A DNA stretch of 64,000 bases, taken from Alicyclobacillus sp. ALC3. Lineage in GTDB: Bacteria > Bacillota > Bacilli > Alicyclobacillales > Alicyclobacillaceae. Positions within the stretch are counted from its first letter, which is position 1. Each line of letters opens with the position of its first letter. A program made the position numbers and the translations under genes. Where the stretch lies: assembly GCF_028751195.1 (NCBI RefSeq), contig NZ_CP066784.1, forward strand, positions 1,488,001 to 1,552,000. The letters run 5' to 3'. This document shows, piece by piece, positions 44,566 through 54,455 of the stretch. The notes below the pieces were generated by a model. That model had not been told where the DNA came from. It did not search any database and saw only the letters and a program-made list of their open reading frames with translations.

Positions 44566-46518
44566 TCACGCCGTTTCAATATCGGTATCGTCTAGCAAAG
44601 TCAACTGTTGGGGTTCTTCTAACAGCTTATGAACAAGCGTATCCTTGCCGATCGATTGGTACCGCTCACTTAATTGACTCTTTAATCTAAATAATCTTTG
44701 ATGCGCTGTGCGAACTAGCTGATTATACGTAGTGATTTCAACCCTTCCCCTTTCAGGGTGGTCACCAATCTTCCTAATGCGGCTGTTGTTGCTCCGGCTA
44801 TCGACCTTATATCCCACAACAAAAGCATTTATAAACGGCGAACCATCTAAGTGACCTGAGTTCAGAAGATCTTCAACATAATTGTTAGCCTGGTTAATTT
44901 CGTCACGCCCAATTGTAAACCCGCCCCTCTTTAACTCGACAAGGAGGATTCTCCCCATCACAGACAATCCACCATCCGCGTCTGACTCTTCCGTACAAAC
45001 AGCGGTAATTGTACCTCTCTCCATCACAATAATATCGGGACGTCGCCTCGCATTATAAAAGGCAGACGGCAAGGGACGCTCTCCGAAGAGTTCCTGGACT
45101 GCTGTCGTAAGTGAAACGTTGGATGTGAACATCGGAGAGTCAAACTCTGGACCAAAGAGCCAGCGAGACTGTAAAACCAATGGATGAAGAGTTTTAAGTT
45201 CATCGGTGGAGGGGTCGATTGACAACCGTTCTAGTGCCTCAAGCGTAAGTAATCGTTTGTCTATTTCATCAAGAACTGACAACGCGTCCTTCACGTCCCA
45301 GTCTTCCAATAAGCGGTTCAGTCCGTCAACGTCTTCTTCCGAAAGAGCAGAAAGTTTCTGTAGCAAGCTCGCGCCACTTCGTGTCTTTTCCAAGTGAATT
45401 ACTGCATCAACCGCAATGGATAACATTTCGGCTTGAATAATAGGGTGGCTGTCGACCATCCGTTGAACAAACTCAGACACTTCAAACCGGCCAGCTGCCG
45501 AGAGTTCTCGCAGGGCAGAACGGTGCTCTGTGAGAACTTCCCGAGTGGTCTCGCCAATTTTGTCCTTCATTGCCATCCTATAAAAACCATCAACATAGCT
45601 AGCTAAGACGCGCAACACAGAATCCATTAATTTGGAAGGTTTGAAGCCAGACCAATCTGGCAGCACCTCGTTATATAGTCCATCACATTTAACAACGATA
45701 GTATGACGTTTAGCAAAATTGGTTCTTCCATCTGCCAGTACCACATCTCCGATATGCCAACCTGGTTTCCCTACCAGGCGATTTCCAACCCAAAAGGCAA
45801 CGCCATGCTGGCGAGCGGTCTTCGCGGCCTTGGTTGAATCAATAGTGTAGATCCCAAGTTCGACTTCCTCGACCACCAGTACAGTCTCTTCAATAATACC
45901 CTTGTGATTCGTCAATTCAATGGATTCTCCGTTTACGTATACCTGAAACTGAGGATCGTGCAAGAAGCGCGCGGATATAACCTCTCTTATGGTGTCTGCG
46001 TTGGGGAGATTTCTATGAATCTGTGCGGTAAGTTTGGTTCCGTGTTCATTACTCTGCCTGACCTCATGACTTGTAACCGTAAAGGGCTGCCTTTCTTTGG
46101 ACGTTTGAACTACAAACATATTACAGTACCCATCTTTACTAGTTTCAATTACATACTCATCTGCAAAGCACAGCATACCATGACGACCTATCCCATTCCT
46201 TCCATACGCCCAGCGATACGCTGTTTGGACATCAGAAGGGAACTGAACGATCTCGCCTTGATGCTTTAAACGGTTGTATCCGAGGGTCATCCATCTTTTT
46301 CGAAATTCGTCTGCTGTAAGGCCAGTTCCATTGTCCACAACCGAAATTTCGTCAAAAGTATGGCTTGGGATTTGTATGTCAACTCGAGTAGCACCGGCGT
46401 CCCAGGCATTGGCCACAAGTTCTGTTAACGCTGTCTCTGCAATCCACGCAAGTGATCCAACTGTCCGGACAAGATAATCCTCTTCGAACAATGAACCCTG
46501 TATGATTTCGGCCATCAT
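44566..46518 (-). CDS. GHKL (Hsp90-like) ATPase with C-terminal nuclease domain
   Basis: The N-terminal domain carries the Bergerat ATP-binding fold: N-box ELVANAWDAGATRV, G1 DNGTGL, and GRNGIGRHG. A long middle region with helices follows. The C-terminal part contains RRRPDIIV with Asp at about 495 and VELKRGGF with Glu 528 and Lys 530, a PD-(D/E)xK pattern like that of DUF4263/Shedu-type nucleases. The ATG pair at 46518 lies behind GGAAGGGGG. It is the first gene of the seven-gene minus-strand operon. It is probably the sensor or motor of an anti-phage system; this is inference from domains. Confidence 0.8.
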   Translation of the reverse strand: MMAEIIQGSLFEEDYLVRTVGSLAWIAETALTELVANAWDAGATRVDIQIPSHTFDEISVVDNGTGLTADEFRKRWMTLGYNRLKHQGEIVQFPSDVQTAYRWAYGRNGIGRHGMLCFADEYVIETSKDGYCNMFVVQTSKERQPFTVTSHEVRQSNEHGTKLTAQIHRNLPNADTIREVISARFLHDPQFQVYVNGESIELTNHKGIIEETVLVVEEVELGIYTIDSTKAAKTARQHGVAFWVGNRLVGKPGWHIGDVVLADGRTNFAKRHTIVVKCDGLYNEVLPDWSGFKPSKLMDSVLRVLASYVDGFYRMAMKDKIGETTREVLTEHRSALRELSAAGRFEVSEFVQRMVDSHPIIQAEMLSIAVDAVIHLEKTRSGASLLQKLSALSEEDVDGLNRLLEDWDVKDALSVLDEIDKRLLTLEALERLSIDPSTDELKTLHPLVLQSRWLFGPEFDSPMFTSNVSLTTAVQELFGERPLPSAFYNARRRPDIIVMERGTITAVCTEESDADGGLSVMGRILLVELKRGGFTIGRDEINQANNYVEDLLNSGHLDGSPFINAFVVGYKVDSRSNNSRIRKIGDHPERGRVEITTYNQLVRTAHQRLFRLKSQLSERYQSIGKDTLVHKLLEEPQQLTLLDDTDIETA

Positions 46519-46859
46519 AAATCCCCCTTCCGTAGCCCCTGAGGGTCATCGAATGATATCAGGCCAGATTCATCACGGAAGGGTTCTATGCTGCATTGAA
46601 GGCCGATATCACATCTCACTTCAAATTCTAGCACATATTGTATGAACCTGCCTCTCTATCAACGGATATTGGATGCCTACACAAGTCTCTCGGCAAACCT
46701 TCTATTGGAATTTCATTCGAGCTCAGTTCAGTGCGTGTTGATACCGTCCACAGTTAATTGCCCAGTTCGTTATCTTGTTTCGATTAGGTCTTGCGAGTTA
46801 AATACATTGTTAGGAATAAAAAATGCTACTCATTCGCCGCTCCACCATACCGTCAAATA

Positions 46860-47070
46860 TTTGGGACGTGGTTTTGGTCCGGTGTGGCGGAGGCAACTTT
46901 CCTTACATACCAAGGATTCTTGGTGGAAGCGATCCGTATAAGACCAAAACCACGAATTCACTAAATCGCACGAAGCCATAACAGGCAAACAGAGAGACAG
47001 AAAATCTAGAAAGGGTTCACATTAGCTAGACATCAGATACGCGACCGGGCTCATCGGTAACTCCCCTGCT
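46860..47070. repeat. Defence-island boundary repeat, copy B
   Basis: CGTGGTTTTGGTC at about 46869-46881 and GACCAAAACCACG at about 46943-46955 form a perfect 13-bp inverted repeat. Between them lie GGAGGCAACTTTCCTTA and GGAAGCGATCCGTAT, shared with other copies. ACCGGGCTCATCGGTAA at about 47044-47060 is matched downstream of the reverse transcriptase gene. No gene is supported in 46519-47074 apart from this repeat. Confidence 0.75.
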
Positions 47071-47074
47071 TCCA

Positions 47075-49690
47075 TCAGGCGGGCTCAGTCATTCGTGTAA
47101 TGATATTGTTACAATAAGGGTTGGACGGCTCCAAGCGCAATCCTAGTTCTGCGATAGTTATTGCTTTTTCCCTGTTGTGAATATGAACATTTAACCACGC
47201 AAGCCTTGAGCAATCTGTCGCATCTGCCTCTTGAATTCTTTCCTCCATGACGGAAGCCAAGCGTGTCAGTAATATTTGCTTTTCGTCATTGTCCAAGGTT
47301 AAATGCCCACTGCTGAATAGCTTGTTAATTTTATTTGCTGCGTTGCTAATACTATAGAAAGGAACGTCAGGTAGTTGGCATCGTTCAACTAACGAATGTG
47401 CCAACCCCTCCCAGTCACCCTGTTCCTCGAAAATGAAGGTTAGCCGGTCCCAGACCACAGAATCCAGTTCATGGGAAGTTGTGTTTTCCAAATATAAAAA
47501 AAGTGCGTCCTTTTCGTTAGTGCCGACAGATTCATCTCCATTTTCTTGAATCAAGTCTGCAATCCCAAGCCATGCAGGAGGATATTTCCTTGCTATAAAC
47601 TGTAACATTGGCATGTAATCGCCTAGCGTTACAAGACTAGCACTGATGTTCCGGGATATATTCTGAAACAACCTTTTGATTCTAGGCGCCATTCCGTGAC
47701 GTACATCTGTAATCTGTGTAGCGCCAAAATACTGAATCATTTGAGTGTCAGCCTCAACAGCGCTCTTCAATGGACTCACAGAAAGCTTTTTCTTTCCGAA
47801 TATCGCCGCAGCAAGGGGGATGCTCAAGAAGAGCTCCTGGTCCTCTTCCGAACTTAAAATTTCCACAAAAGAGCTCCTACTTAACTCATCCACCGCACTC
47901 TCTACGTCCACCTTTTCTTCGGTCCACGTTCTTAATAGAACCGCTTCAATTGCTAATTGTGGTACAGTGGAGCGCCAATTGCTGATCGTTAAAAAAATTC
48001 GCTGTGCTATAGGTGTTAGTGATGAGTAGGTCCTTTCAAATAATGCATCCAATATGTCATCTCGTCCTGCAACAATACGTTCAGCGTTTCGTCTAGACCC
48101 AGCCTTTGCTATTTCTCCGAGAAGTATCTTGACGACATATGGATGCCCGTCAGAATCCCTATACAATTCATCTTCATACTCTTGTGTTATCAAATGACTA
48201 ATACCTAACTTGTCGGAAGTTGTCTTAACTAGTTTTATGTACTCAGGCTTAGTCATACCGGTTATATCAATGGGGTAATCTCCCTTAAAGTCACGAAAAC
48301 GTGTAGTAATGAGTGCCTTATTCGGCAACCGGATGTAAGTATCAATCCAAGAATAAAGTTCTGCGGGACTGCTAACCGTTTCAAAGTTGTCAAAAACGAA
48401 CAACGTTGGTCCAATTGAGCTCGCAGTAAACTCTTTGGATAAGTGCTCGACCGGATTGAAGTCCTTTTTCGAGTGACCTTCCGGCCCAATGAGCCTAAAA
48501 TACTCCTTAGCAACTTCCGATATAGTCAAGATCTGTGGTTTGACCATCTTAGCTCCCGAATCCAATAAATCAATATCTCTGGAGCTGAACCAAACGATTG
48601 TGCTGAATCTGTCTGTTTCTGACACCTGATGCAGCACTCGAAGAGCGAGTGAGGTTTTTCCTATACCTCCACGTCCAACTAGTGTTATCAACGGGTGACG
48701 ATCGTTAATCAAGTGTTGATACAGCTCAGTTTCCAAGGAGATTCTGCTAATATAACCACTTGGGACTGGGGGCAGGTTGCCAAAACAATTCCCTTGGATT
48801 TCCAACAAACCAATACCGTCAGTCTCACTAGCGGGAAGCTCCTCGACGGGGAGCAGATATGAATCATTTGGAAGCGATAAAATATTGCCTGTTATGTAGG
48901 ACAACATTTCAAAATTCTTCGCTCTGAATCCACCATTGGGAAAATAGAAATCGACTGCATCGACGGAGGAATCAATTAGTTCTACAAGACATGGCTTATC
49001 AATGAAGACGTACACTCCATTGGGGATGTTGTATTCAGTGGTTGATTTCAGATAGTCGAACTCATCAGCTTCGGGGCTTAGTTTTGTGACCCGGTATTTT
49101 CCAGACAGATTCCTGTGCATGTATGCCCATTGGCGTTGAAACAGTGAAAGGTTCTCTGAGAAAATTCGAATGGAAATTTCAAGGTATTCTGCTAACTGGG
49201 AACTTCGTTCGCTAAGAATTGCTCCGTGTCCTCGCGTTTTGTTTCGTAATCTCGCAAAGTACTCAAACCATTTTTTGCCATCTATTCTAGCGGGTAAATC
49301 TTCGCAACTGCGATCAATCGTCTTTAGACAACGATGCAATTCTTCAACCGCCATGTATTGCCAGGTATCCTGTTTGACTTTTTGAGTGAGCTCGTTCCTC
49401 TCTGTGAACGCCCCAGACGCCAAGTTTTGCGAAGTAGGTCCAACCAGCACTTCATCAATCGTGCGCGCCCATTCGCCAATTCCATCTGAACGGACGAGGC
49501 TATAAAGATGTCTATATTTATCCCTATTGCGATCATTCTCGATGGCTGCAATGAGACCGAGGCCCACCAGTTTAGTTATCATTTCGCCACAGTAAAGTAA
49601 TTCCATAAAGAAGGTACTGTCCGAATCTGAGCGAGCTATCTCAATACGGTCAAACATGCGTTTAAGAGGCAGTAGCTCCAAAGCACCCAC
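47075..49690 (-). CDS. STAND NTPase with HEPN-like N-terminal region
   Basis: The 871-residue protein has a central NB-ARC-type NTPase: Walker A VGRGGIGKTSLALRVL at about residue 342, Walker B TLFVFDNFE at about 432, and sensor ALITTRFRDF. Beyond it comes a winged-helix and TPR-like C-terminal sensor region. The N-terminal 200 residues include LRNKTRGHGAILSERSSQ at about residue 155, where R-x5-H matches the HEPN RNase motif. Such proteins oligomerise on recognising phage proteins and unleash their effector. It is a one-gene system with an extended -10 promoter upstream. Confidence 0.8.
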   Translation of the reverse strand: MGALELLPLKRMFDRIEIARSDSDSTFFMELLYCGEMITKLVGLGLIAAIENDRNRDKYRHLYSLVRSDGIGEWARTIDEVLVGPTSQNLASGAFTERNELTQKVKQDTWQYMAVEELHRCLKTIDRSCEDLPARIDGKKWFEYFARLRNKTRGHGAILSERSSQLAEYLEISIRIFSENLSLFQRQWAYMHRNLSGKYRVTKLSPEADEFDYLKSTTEYNIPNGVYVFIDKPCLVELIDSSVDAVDFYFPNGGFRAKNFEMLSYITGNILSLPNDSYLLPVEELPASETDGIGLLEIQGNCFGNLPPVPSGYISRISLETELYQHLINDRHPLITLVGRGGIGKTSLALRVLHQVSETDRFSTIVWFSSRDIDLLDSGAKMVKPQILTISEVAKEYFRLIGPEGHSKKDFNPVEHLSKEFTASSIGPTLFVFDNFETVSSPAELYSWIDTYIRLPNKALITTRFRDFKGDYPIDITGMTKPEYIKLVKTTSDKLGISHLITQEYEDELYRDSDGHPYVVKILLGEIAKAGSRRNAERIVAGRDDILDALFERTYSSLTPIAQRIFLTISNWRSTVPQLAIEAVLLRTWTEEKVDVESAVDELSRSSFVEILSSEEDQELFLSIPLAAAIFGKKKLSVSPLKSAVEADTQMIQYFGATQITDVRHGMAPRIKRLFQNISRNISASLVTLGDYMPMLQFIARKYPPAWLGIADLIQENGDESVGTNEKDALFLYLENTTSHELDSVVWDRLTFIFEEQGDWEGLAHSLVERCQLPDVPFYSISNAANKINKLFSSGHLTLDNDEKQILLTRLASVMEERIQEADATDCSRLAWLNVHIHNREKAITIAELGLRLEPSNPYCNNIITRMTEPA

Positions 49691-49725
49691 CTACCCTTCA
49701 TAAAGAGTTACGAACCACCGGATTA

Positions 49726-49734
49726 TTATACCAA
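49726..49734 (-). promoter_or_regulatory. Extended -10 promoter of the STAND gene
   Basis: TGGTATAAT, read on the minus strand, fits the TGnTATAAT extended -10 consensus and lies about 36 bases before the start codon. No good -35 box is seen at 17 bases. Confidence 0.5.
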
Positions 49735-49799
49735 AAGACAGCCCAAGAGTACTGTCGGTAGTAATCTACTCCTCACATTTTGAAGGAATAGTCGTCCGG

Positions 49800-51264
49800 T
49801 TGAAGAATGATCGACATGCAAAGAAGCGTGCTTTGGAACGAGGGTTACATATGAGACTAGTGGCTGGAAAAACGTACTGTTATCGTAAAACTTCACATTC
49901 TAAGGGACAGCCCCTCACGCCGGCCGTCGTTGTGAAACTCGGGCCACCAAGCATCCTGTACAAGGACCAATTGTCCCTCGTTCAAAAAAGAGCTCCGCCA
50001 ACATACAGAGGAGTCACGGACATGCCAATACTTCAGCAGCGATTCAGGGTTTCGTGACCGGCAAGATCAGATTCTCGCCGCCGACTTCCGACGTGAGCAG
50101 CAGCAAGTTGTTGAGATTCTGCATTCTTGGTGTGGGGTGGATTTTGTCGCGCAACGAGATCGGTTGGAAGAGCTTGAGAACGAAGTGGTGCGCCTGCGCA
50201 AGCTTCTTGCCGGGACTCTGGACTGGATGCAACAAACTGCAGAACAGTATCAATTACGGTGGCTTCGCGCGAAGTACATTGCGACCTACAAGGAACTGAC
50301 GGGTGGTCTCCCTCCATTGGCAAAACCACTTCGTCCAAGTCACAAACCATCCCGTTCCGCGGTGGACTGCAACAGCCCTGTTATTAATGACAATACACCG
50401 CCACCTTATTGGATGAGGGTACCACAGTCCGATTCAACGGTTGAGCTATGGTCCACAGCCAGACTGCCATTCGAGCCAAAGGGCTGGATGCGGCAGATGC
50501 GTGACGATCTCCGTCAGGCACTTCATCAGATTCGCCCCGAGACTGACAAATCGTTTCTGCAAGCAGCCTACATATCAACGGACACCGGGTACTTCGATAC
50601 CGAAAACGTGCTGTTATACAATGTGGGTGTCGCTGCCTTCAAACACCTATGTCTACGAGGAATATCCTTCAAACATATCGTCCAAGTTCCGCCAAGTTGC
50701 CCAGTTACACTAAGTGGTGAAACAGCTCACTTTTACCGCTACAAAGTAACACCAACCGCAACGTTACCTTTGACGAACGACAACGACACCATCGCAAAAT
50801 GGCCCTCGAACGCTTGTCCCCCGCTGACTCAGTCCACAAAGCCCCATGTGATATGGGGTCTATTAAGCCAACAAGTTGCGACCACAATCGTAAGGGAGTG
50901 GAACGGAACGTTCGGACTTGAACTGACCCTGTCCGTGCCAAAAGGTGCAGTCCTAAACACTGCCGGACTGGTAAAACCCTTGCTCGACGGAATTGTGAGT
51001 TCGTTTCACACGCATGATGGTTCCCATCTAAGCGACGTTACAAACCGACTTGGTAGCCTGACAGGCTTGTCATCTGAATACATCGAAACTCTGTTGATGG
51101 ATTCGGACAAGGCCGTATTCGGACGCAAACGGCTAATCTATCCCCGCGGACACGGTGTCCAATGGGCTCCGAACGACCATCATTGCGTGGTGGCAACGCT
51201 TCACGTCGATTACGTTGACCGCAAGGAATGGACGCTAAGTGGTCGCTTGTACGCAATACCGTAA
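49800..51264 (+). pseudogene. Unknown gene with one frameshift
   Basis: The first part starts at TTG 49800 and reads a basic region (KNDRHAKKRALERGL, then TYCYRKTSHSKGQPLTPA). The frame changes near 50030, after which SGFRDRQDQILAADFRREQQ leads into the long second part with LEELENEVVRLRKLL (coiled coil) and a 250-residue globular domain ending WTLSGRLYAIP. The second part alone could start at ATG 50137, but its upstream frame stays open and protein-like. No family is recognised. It is encoded opposite to the STAND gene. Confidence 0.5.
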
Positions 51265-51404
51265 GGTTTGGGTGGCACATGAAGCCGCAGTACAGGCATT
51301 ACGGTGTCAATAGACAGCACCCTTCCAGGGTACGCATTTTCTAACGTCGATGAGGTCACCCAAGGTAACCCTTTGATGGCTTGATTACCTTGGGACGTGT
51401 TGCA

Positions 51405-51455
51405 GCGTTGTGGTTTGGTCGGGTATGGTGGAGGTGACTTTCCTTATATCGGATT
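51405..51455. repeat. Defence-island boundary repeat, half copy D
   Basis: GTGGTTTGGTCGGGTATGG, followed by TGGAGGTGACTTTCCTTA, corresponds to one arm of copy B; the core with GATCCGTA is missing. The rest of 51265-51540 shows no gene. Confidence 0.5.
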
Positions 51456-51620
51456 TTCCGCGCCTTCTGGCAGGGTCTGAATTGGTAATTCGAGTTGGCG
51501 CATAAGAGAAAAATAATATGGGCGGGCGAAAGGCATATCCAGTCAAGATGAAACCGGTCGAGTAGAGACAAGCCTTTCCCTTTGCCCTGAGTCATCGGGA
51601 TTGAACTTGTCCCCCTCACA

Positions 51621-51653
51621 GATCCGTACAGGCCCAATTAAGGCATACGGCTC
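51621..51653 (-). ncRNA. Group II intron domain V
   Basis: The minus strand reads GAGCCGTATGCC, a loop, and GTACGGATC. The AGC catalytic triad lies in the 5' strand and the outer stem pairs GAGCCGTA with TACGGATC. The usual GAAA loop is replaced, which may indicate decay. Confidence 0.65.
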
Positions 51654-52123
51654 CTCAAGTCATTTTACAGTGGTTTGCCGACAGGTTGCCCGTAGATGTG
51701 CACATAAATCTTCGGTCCGGGGAGCGGGTGCCGAGCCAGAAAGGCGTTGAACGTCGTGTAGTTAAAGCTCTTCCGCTGGCTGCGGCGATTGAGCCATTTG
51801 TACAGCAGTTTGGTCAGTTGGTATCGATAGGCCTCCAGGCTCTGACTGTTGTCTGTGACGGATAGTAACGGTAGTTGCGTATTCCGGATGAAAGTAGCCA
51901 CCCATTCCGGAAATTCGCGGCCACCGATTCCGGTTAATCGCAGCCACTCGTTCCGGAAAGTCACGGCCACCCATTCCGGAAAATCACAGCCACTTGTTTT
52001 GGCGTTTGTCGCCTCGTAGCGTTGGCCTCACATTTCCAGGCAGGGCAGCAACTCGTCATCTGGAATCTAGTTACATTCCGGAGAGAGGAGTTGTCGTCGC
52101 CGTTGCCTAGGGGGAGGACACCA

Positions 52124-54307
52124 ATGCGCAAGATTCACGAAGTTTTGAGGCTGCACGCACAAGCAGGTCTCAGCGAACGAACCATCGCCAAGAGCGTTTC
52201 GCTCTCACGCAGCACCGTCTCCAAAATCATCACGAGGGCCCAGGAGACCGGGCTCGGCTGGCCCCTTCCAGAGGGCATGGACGACGCTACACTCGAGTCC
52301 ATGCTCTTCCCCGTTCCACAAGGTCGTCCACGAAACTGCTTCGAGCCGGACTGGGCTCACGTGCATCTGGAACTCAAGCGTAAAGGGGTCACGTTGCAAC
52401 TGCTGTGGATGGAGTACAAGGAGCAACAGTCAGACGGCTACCAGTACAGCCAGTTCTGTGAGCGCTATCGCGTGTGGAGGAAGCAACTGCAGATTTCCCT
52501 ACGCCAGGAGCATCGTGCTGGGGAGAAGATGTTCGTAGACTACGCAGGCCCAACAGTCCCTGTTGTGGACAGAGAGACCGGCGAGGTCCAGGATGCGCAA
52601 ATCTTCATAGCCGTCTTGGGAGCAAGCAATTTCACATTTGTAGAGGCACATCCGGCCCAGACGCTGCAATGGTTCATAGGGGCACATGTACGGGCCTTTG
52701 AGAGCTTCGGGGGCGTGCCAGAGCTGGTCGTACCAGACAACCTCAAATCTGCCGTCTTCAAAGCCGACCGCTACGAGCCCACACTCAATCGCTCATATCA
52801 AGAGATGGCCGCCCACTACGGATGCGCCATTCTCCCAACACGTCCGCGGAAGCCAAAAGACAAGTCCAAGGCCGAGGTGGGTGTACAGATCGTTGAGCGC
52901 TGGATCATCGCTGTGCTACGGCACCGGACATTCTTCAGCTTCCAGGAGCTAAACAGCACAATTGCCGAGTTGCTGGAGCATCTCAACAGCAAGCCGTTTC
53001 AAAAGCTGGAGGGCTCGCGCAAGTCCCTGTTTGAGGCCACGGACATGCTCGCCCTCCGCCCGCTGCCCAGAGTCCCCTACGAGTACGCAGAATGGAAGCT
53101 GTGCGCGGTACACATAGACTACCACATCGAGGTACTGCGAGCGTTTTACAGTGTCCCGTATTCGCTTGTCGGTCAGCAAGTGCATGCTCGTATCACACAG
53201 GGTACAGTCGAGATTTTCTTCAAGGGGCGGCGTGTGGCTAGTCATACGCGCGCCACTCTGCGTGGCGACGTTCGCACGAATCCACTTCATCGTCCGAAGT
53301 CACACCAGAAGCACCTCGAATGGACTCCATCTCGGCTCATCTCTTGGGGCCAGGGCATCGGGCCCAGTACCGGAATCCTCGTCGAGCGCATTCTGCAGAA
53401 GTACAAGCATCCAGAGCAGGGGTACCGCTCTTGCTTAGGACTTCTGAGTCTGAGTAAGAAGTATTCGCATGCCAGGCTAGAGGCGGCGGCTCTGCGGGCG
53501 CTGACAATCAACTCCCCGTCATACCGTAGCGTTCAGTCCATCCTCAAGAATGGCCTAGACAAGGAGAGCATCGTCGTGGAGACAGACTTCACGACGCCAA
53601 ACCACGGGAACATCCGAGGGCCAGAGTACTACCAAAATCGCCTGTTTCAGTGGACCAACGTAGGGGGCGGAAGCCCCCTGAAAGGAGAACCCATCAATGC
53701 TAACAGACCCAACCGTTCACTACCTTCGGCAGATGAAACTCGGGGCCATGGCGGACGCCTACGCGCGTCAGGTGCAAGACCCGGCTATCCACGACCTCAC
53801 GTTCGAGGAACGTTTTGGACTCCTCGTGGATCAGGAATGGGTGAGCCGGCAGAATCACCGCCAGGAGCGTCTCATTCGGGAGGCGAAGCTCAAGGTCCGT
53901 GCCGCACCGGAAGAGGTAGAGCGTCACCCTTCCAGGATCCTAGACCACAGTCTCTTGCGCAGTCTGGCTACCGGGCAATGGATCCAGACGCATCACAACC
54001 TCATCGTCACGGGCCCAACAGGCGTGGGCAAGACGTTCGTCACCTGTGCACTCGGCGTCGCGGCCTGCAGGCAAAACATGAGCGTGCGCTACTTCCGGGT
54101 GTCCCGACTTCTACAGGACGTGGCGGTAGCAAAAGGGGATGGCTCGTACGCGAGGCTGCGACGTCAACTGCAAAAAGCAGATTTGCTCATCCTCGACGAT
54201 TGGGGCCTCGCCCCTATGTCCGTTCCGGAGAGCAGAGACTTGCTCGACCTCTTGGACGAACGCACAATGACGCACTCAAGCTGCATCGCCAGCCAGCTCC
54301 CAGTTGA
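52124..54307 (+). CDS. istA: IS21 transposase IstA with stop-loss extension
   Basis: ATG 52124 follows GGGGGAGG. The N-terminal helix-turn-helix (SERTIAKSVSLSRSTVSKI) and the DDE core (FVDYAGPTVPVVD, ELVVPDNLKSAVF, KAEVGVQIVERWI) are intact. The family normally ends near GNIRGPEYY, at about 53626. Here no stop occurs, and the frame runs on another 220 or so codons across istB in a different frame, with proline-, arginine- and glycine-rich nonsense sequence. The original stop was probably lost by point change; whether the protein still works is unclear. Confidence 0.85.
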   Translation: MRKIHEVLRLHAQAGLSERTIAKSVSLSRSTVSKIITRAQETGLGWPLPEGMDDATLESMLFPVPQGRPRNCFEPDWAHVHLELKRKGVTLQLLWMEYKEQQSDGYQYSQFCERYRVWRKQLQISLRQEHRAGEKMFVDYAGPTVPVVDRETGEVQDAQIFIAVLGASNFTFVEAHPAQTLQWFIGAHVRAFESFGGVPELVVPDNLKSAVFKADRYEPTLNRSYQEMAAHYGCAILPTRPRKPKDKSKAEVGVQIVERWIIAVLRHRTFFSFQELNSTIAELLEHLNSKPFQKLEGSRKSLFEATDMLALRPLPRVPYEYAEWKLCAVHIDYHIEVLRAFYSVPYSLVGQQVHARITQGTVEIFFKGRRVASHTRATLRGDVRTNPLHRPKSHQKHLEWTPSRLISWGQGIGPSTGILVERILQKYKHPEQGYRSCLGLLSLSKKYSHARLEAAALRALTINSPSYRSVQSILKNGLDKESIVVETDFTTPNHGNIRGPEYYQNRLFQWTNVGGGSPLKGEPINANRPNRSLPSADETRGHGGRLRASGARPGYPRPHVRGTFWTPRGSGMGEPAESPPGASHSGGEAQGPCRTGRGRASPFQDPRPQSLAQSGYRAMDPDASQPHRHGPNRRGQDVRHLCTRRRGLQAKHERALLPGVPTSTGRGGSKRGWLVREAATSTAKSRFAHPRRLGPRPYVRSGEQRLARPLGRTHNDALKLHRQPAPS

Positions 54308-54455
54308 GCTTTGGCACCAACACTTTGCCGATCCCACCCTGGCCGATGCTATCCTCGACCGTATCGTTCACAACGCGTACAGGCTAGAGATAAAAGGGGA
54401 ATCCATGAGAAAATTGAAGAGCGACTTGCCAAATCTCGAAGACTCTGGTAAATAG
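53697..54455 (+). CDS. istB: IS21 helper ATPase IstB
   Basis: ATG 53697 lies behind AAAGGAGAA. The 252-residue AAA+ protein has Walker A GPTGVGKTFVTCA and Walker B LLILDDWGLAPM, with LDRIVHNAYRLEI near the C-terminus as in IstB proteins. It is complete and would be translated from the same mRNA as istA. Confidence 0.95.
   Translation: MLTDPTVHYLRQMKLGAMADAYARQVQDPAIHDLTFEERFGLLVDQEWVSRQNHRQERLIREAKLKVRAAPEEVERHPSRILDHSLLRSLATGQWIQTHHNLIVTGPTGVGKTFVTCALGVAACRQNMSVRYFRVSRLLQDVAVAKGDGSYARLRRQLQKADLLILDDWGLAPMSVPESRDLLDLLDERTMTHSSCIASQLPVELWHQHFADPTLADAILDRIVHNAYRLEIKGESMRKLKSDLPNLEDSGK

Noticed and set aside
46642..46941. Plus-strand frame of 99 codons
   Set aside because: It crosses the inverted repeat of copy B and has no ribosome site or protein-like pattern.
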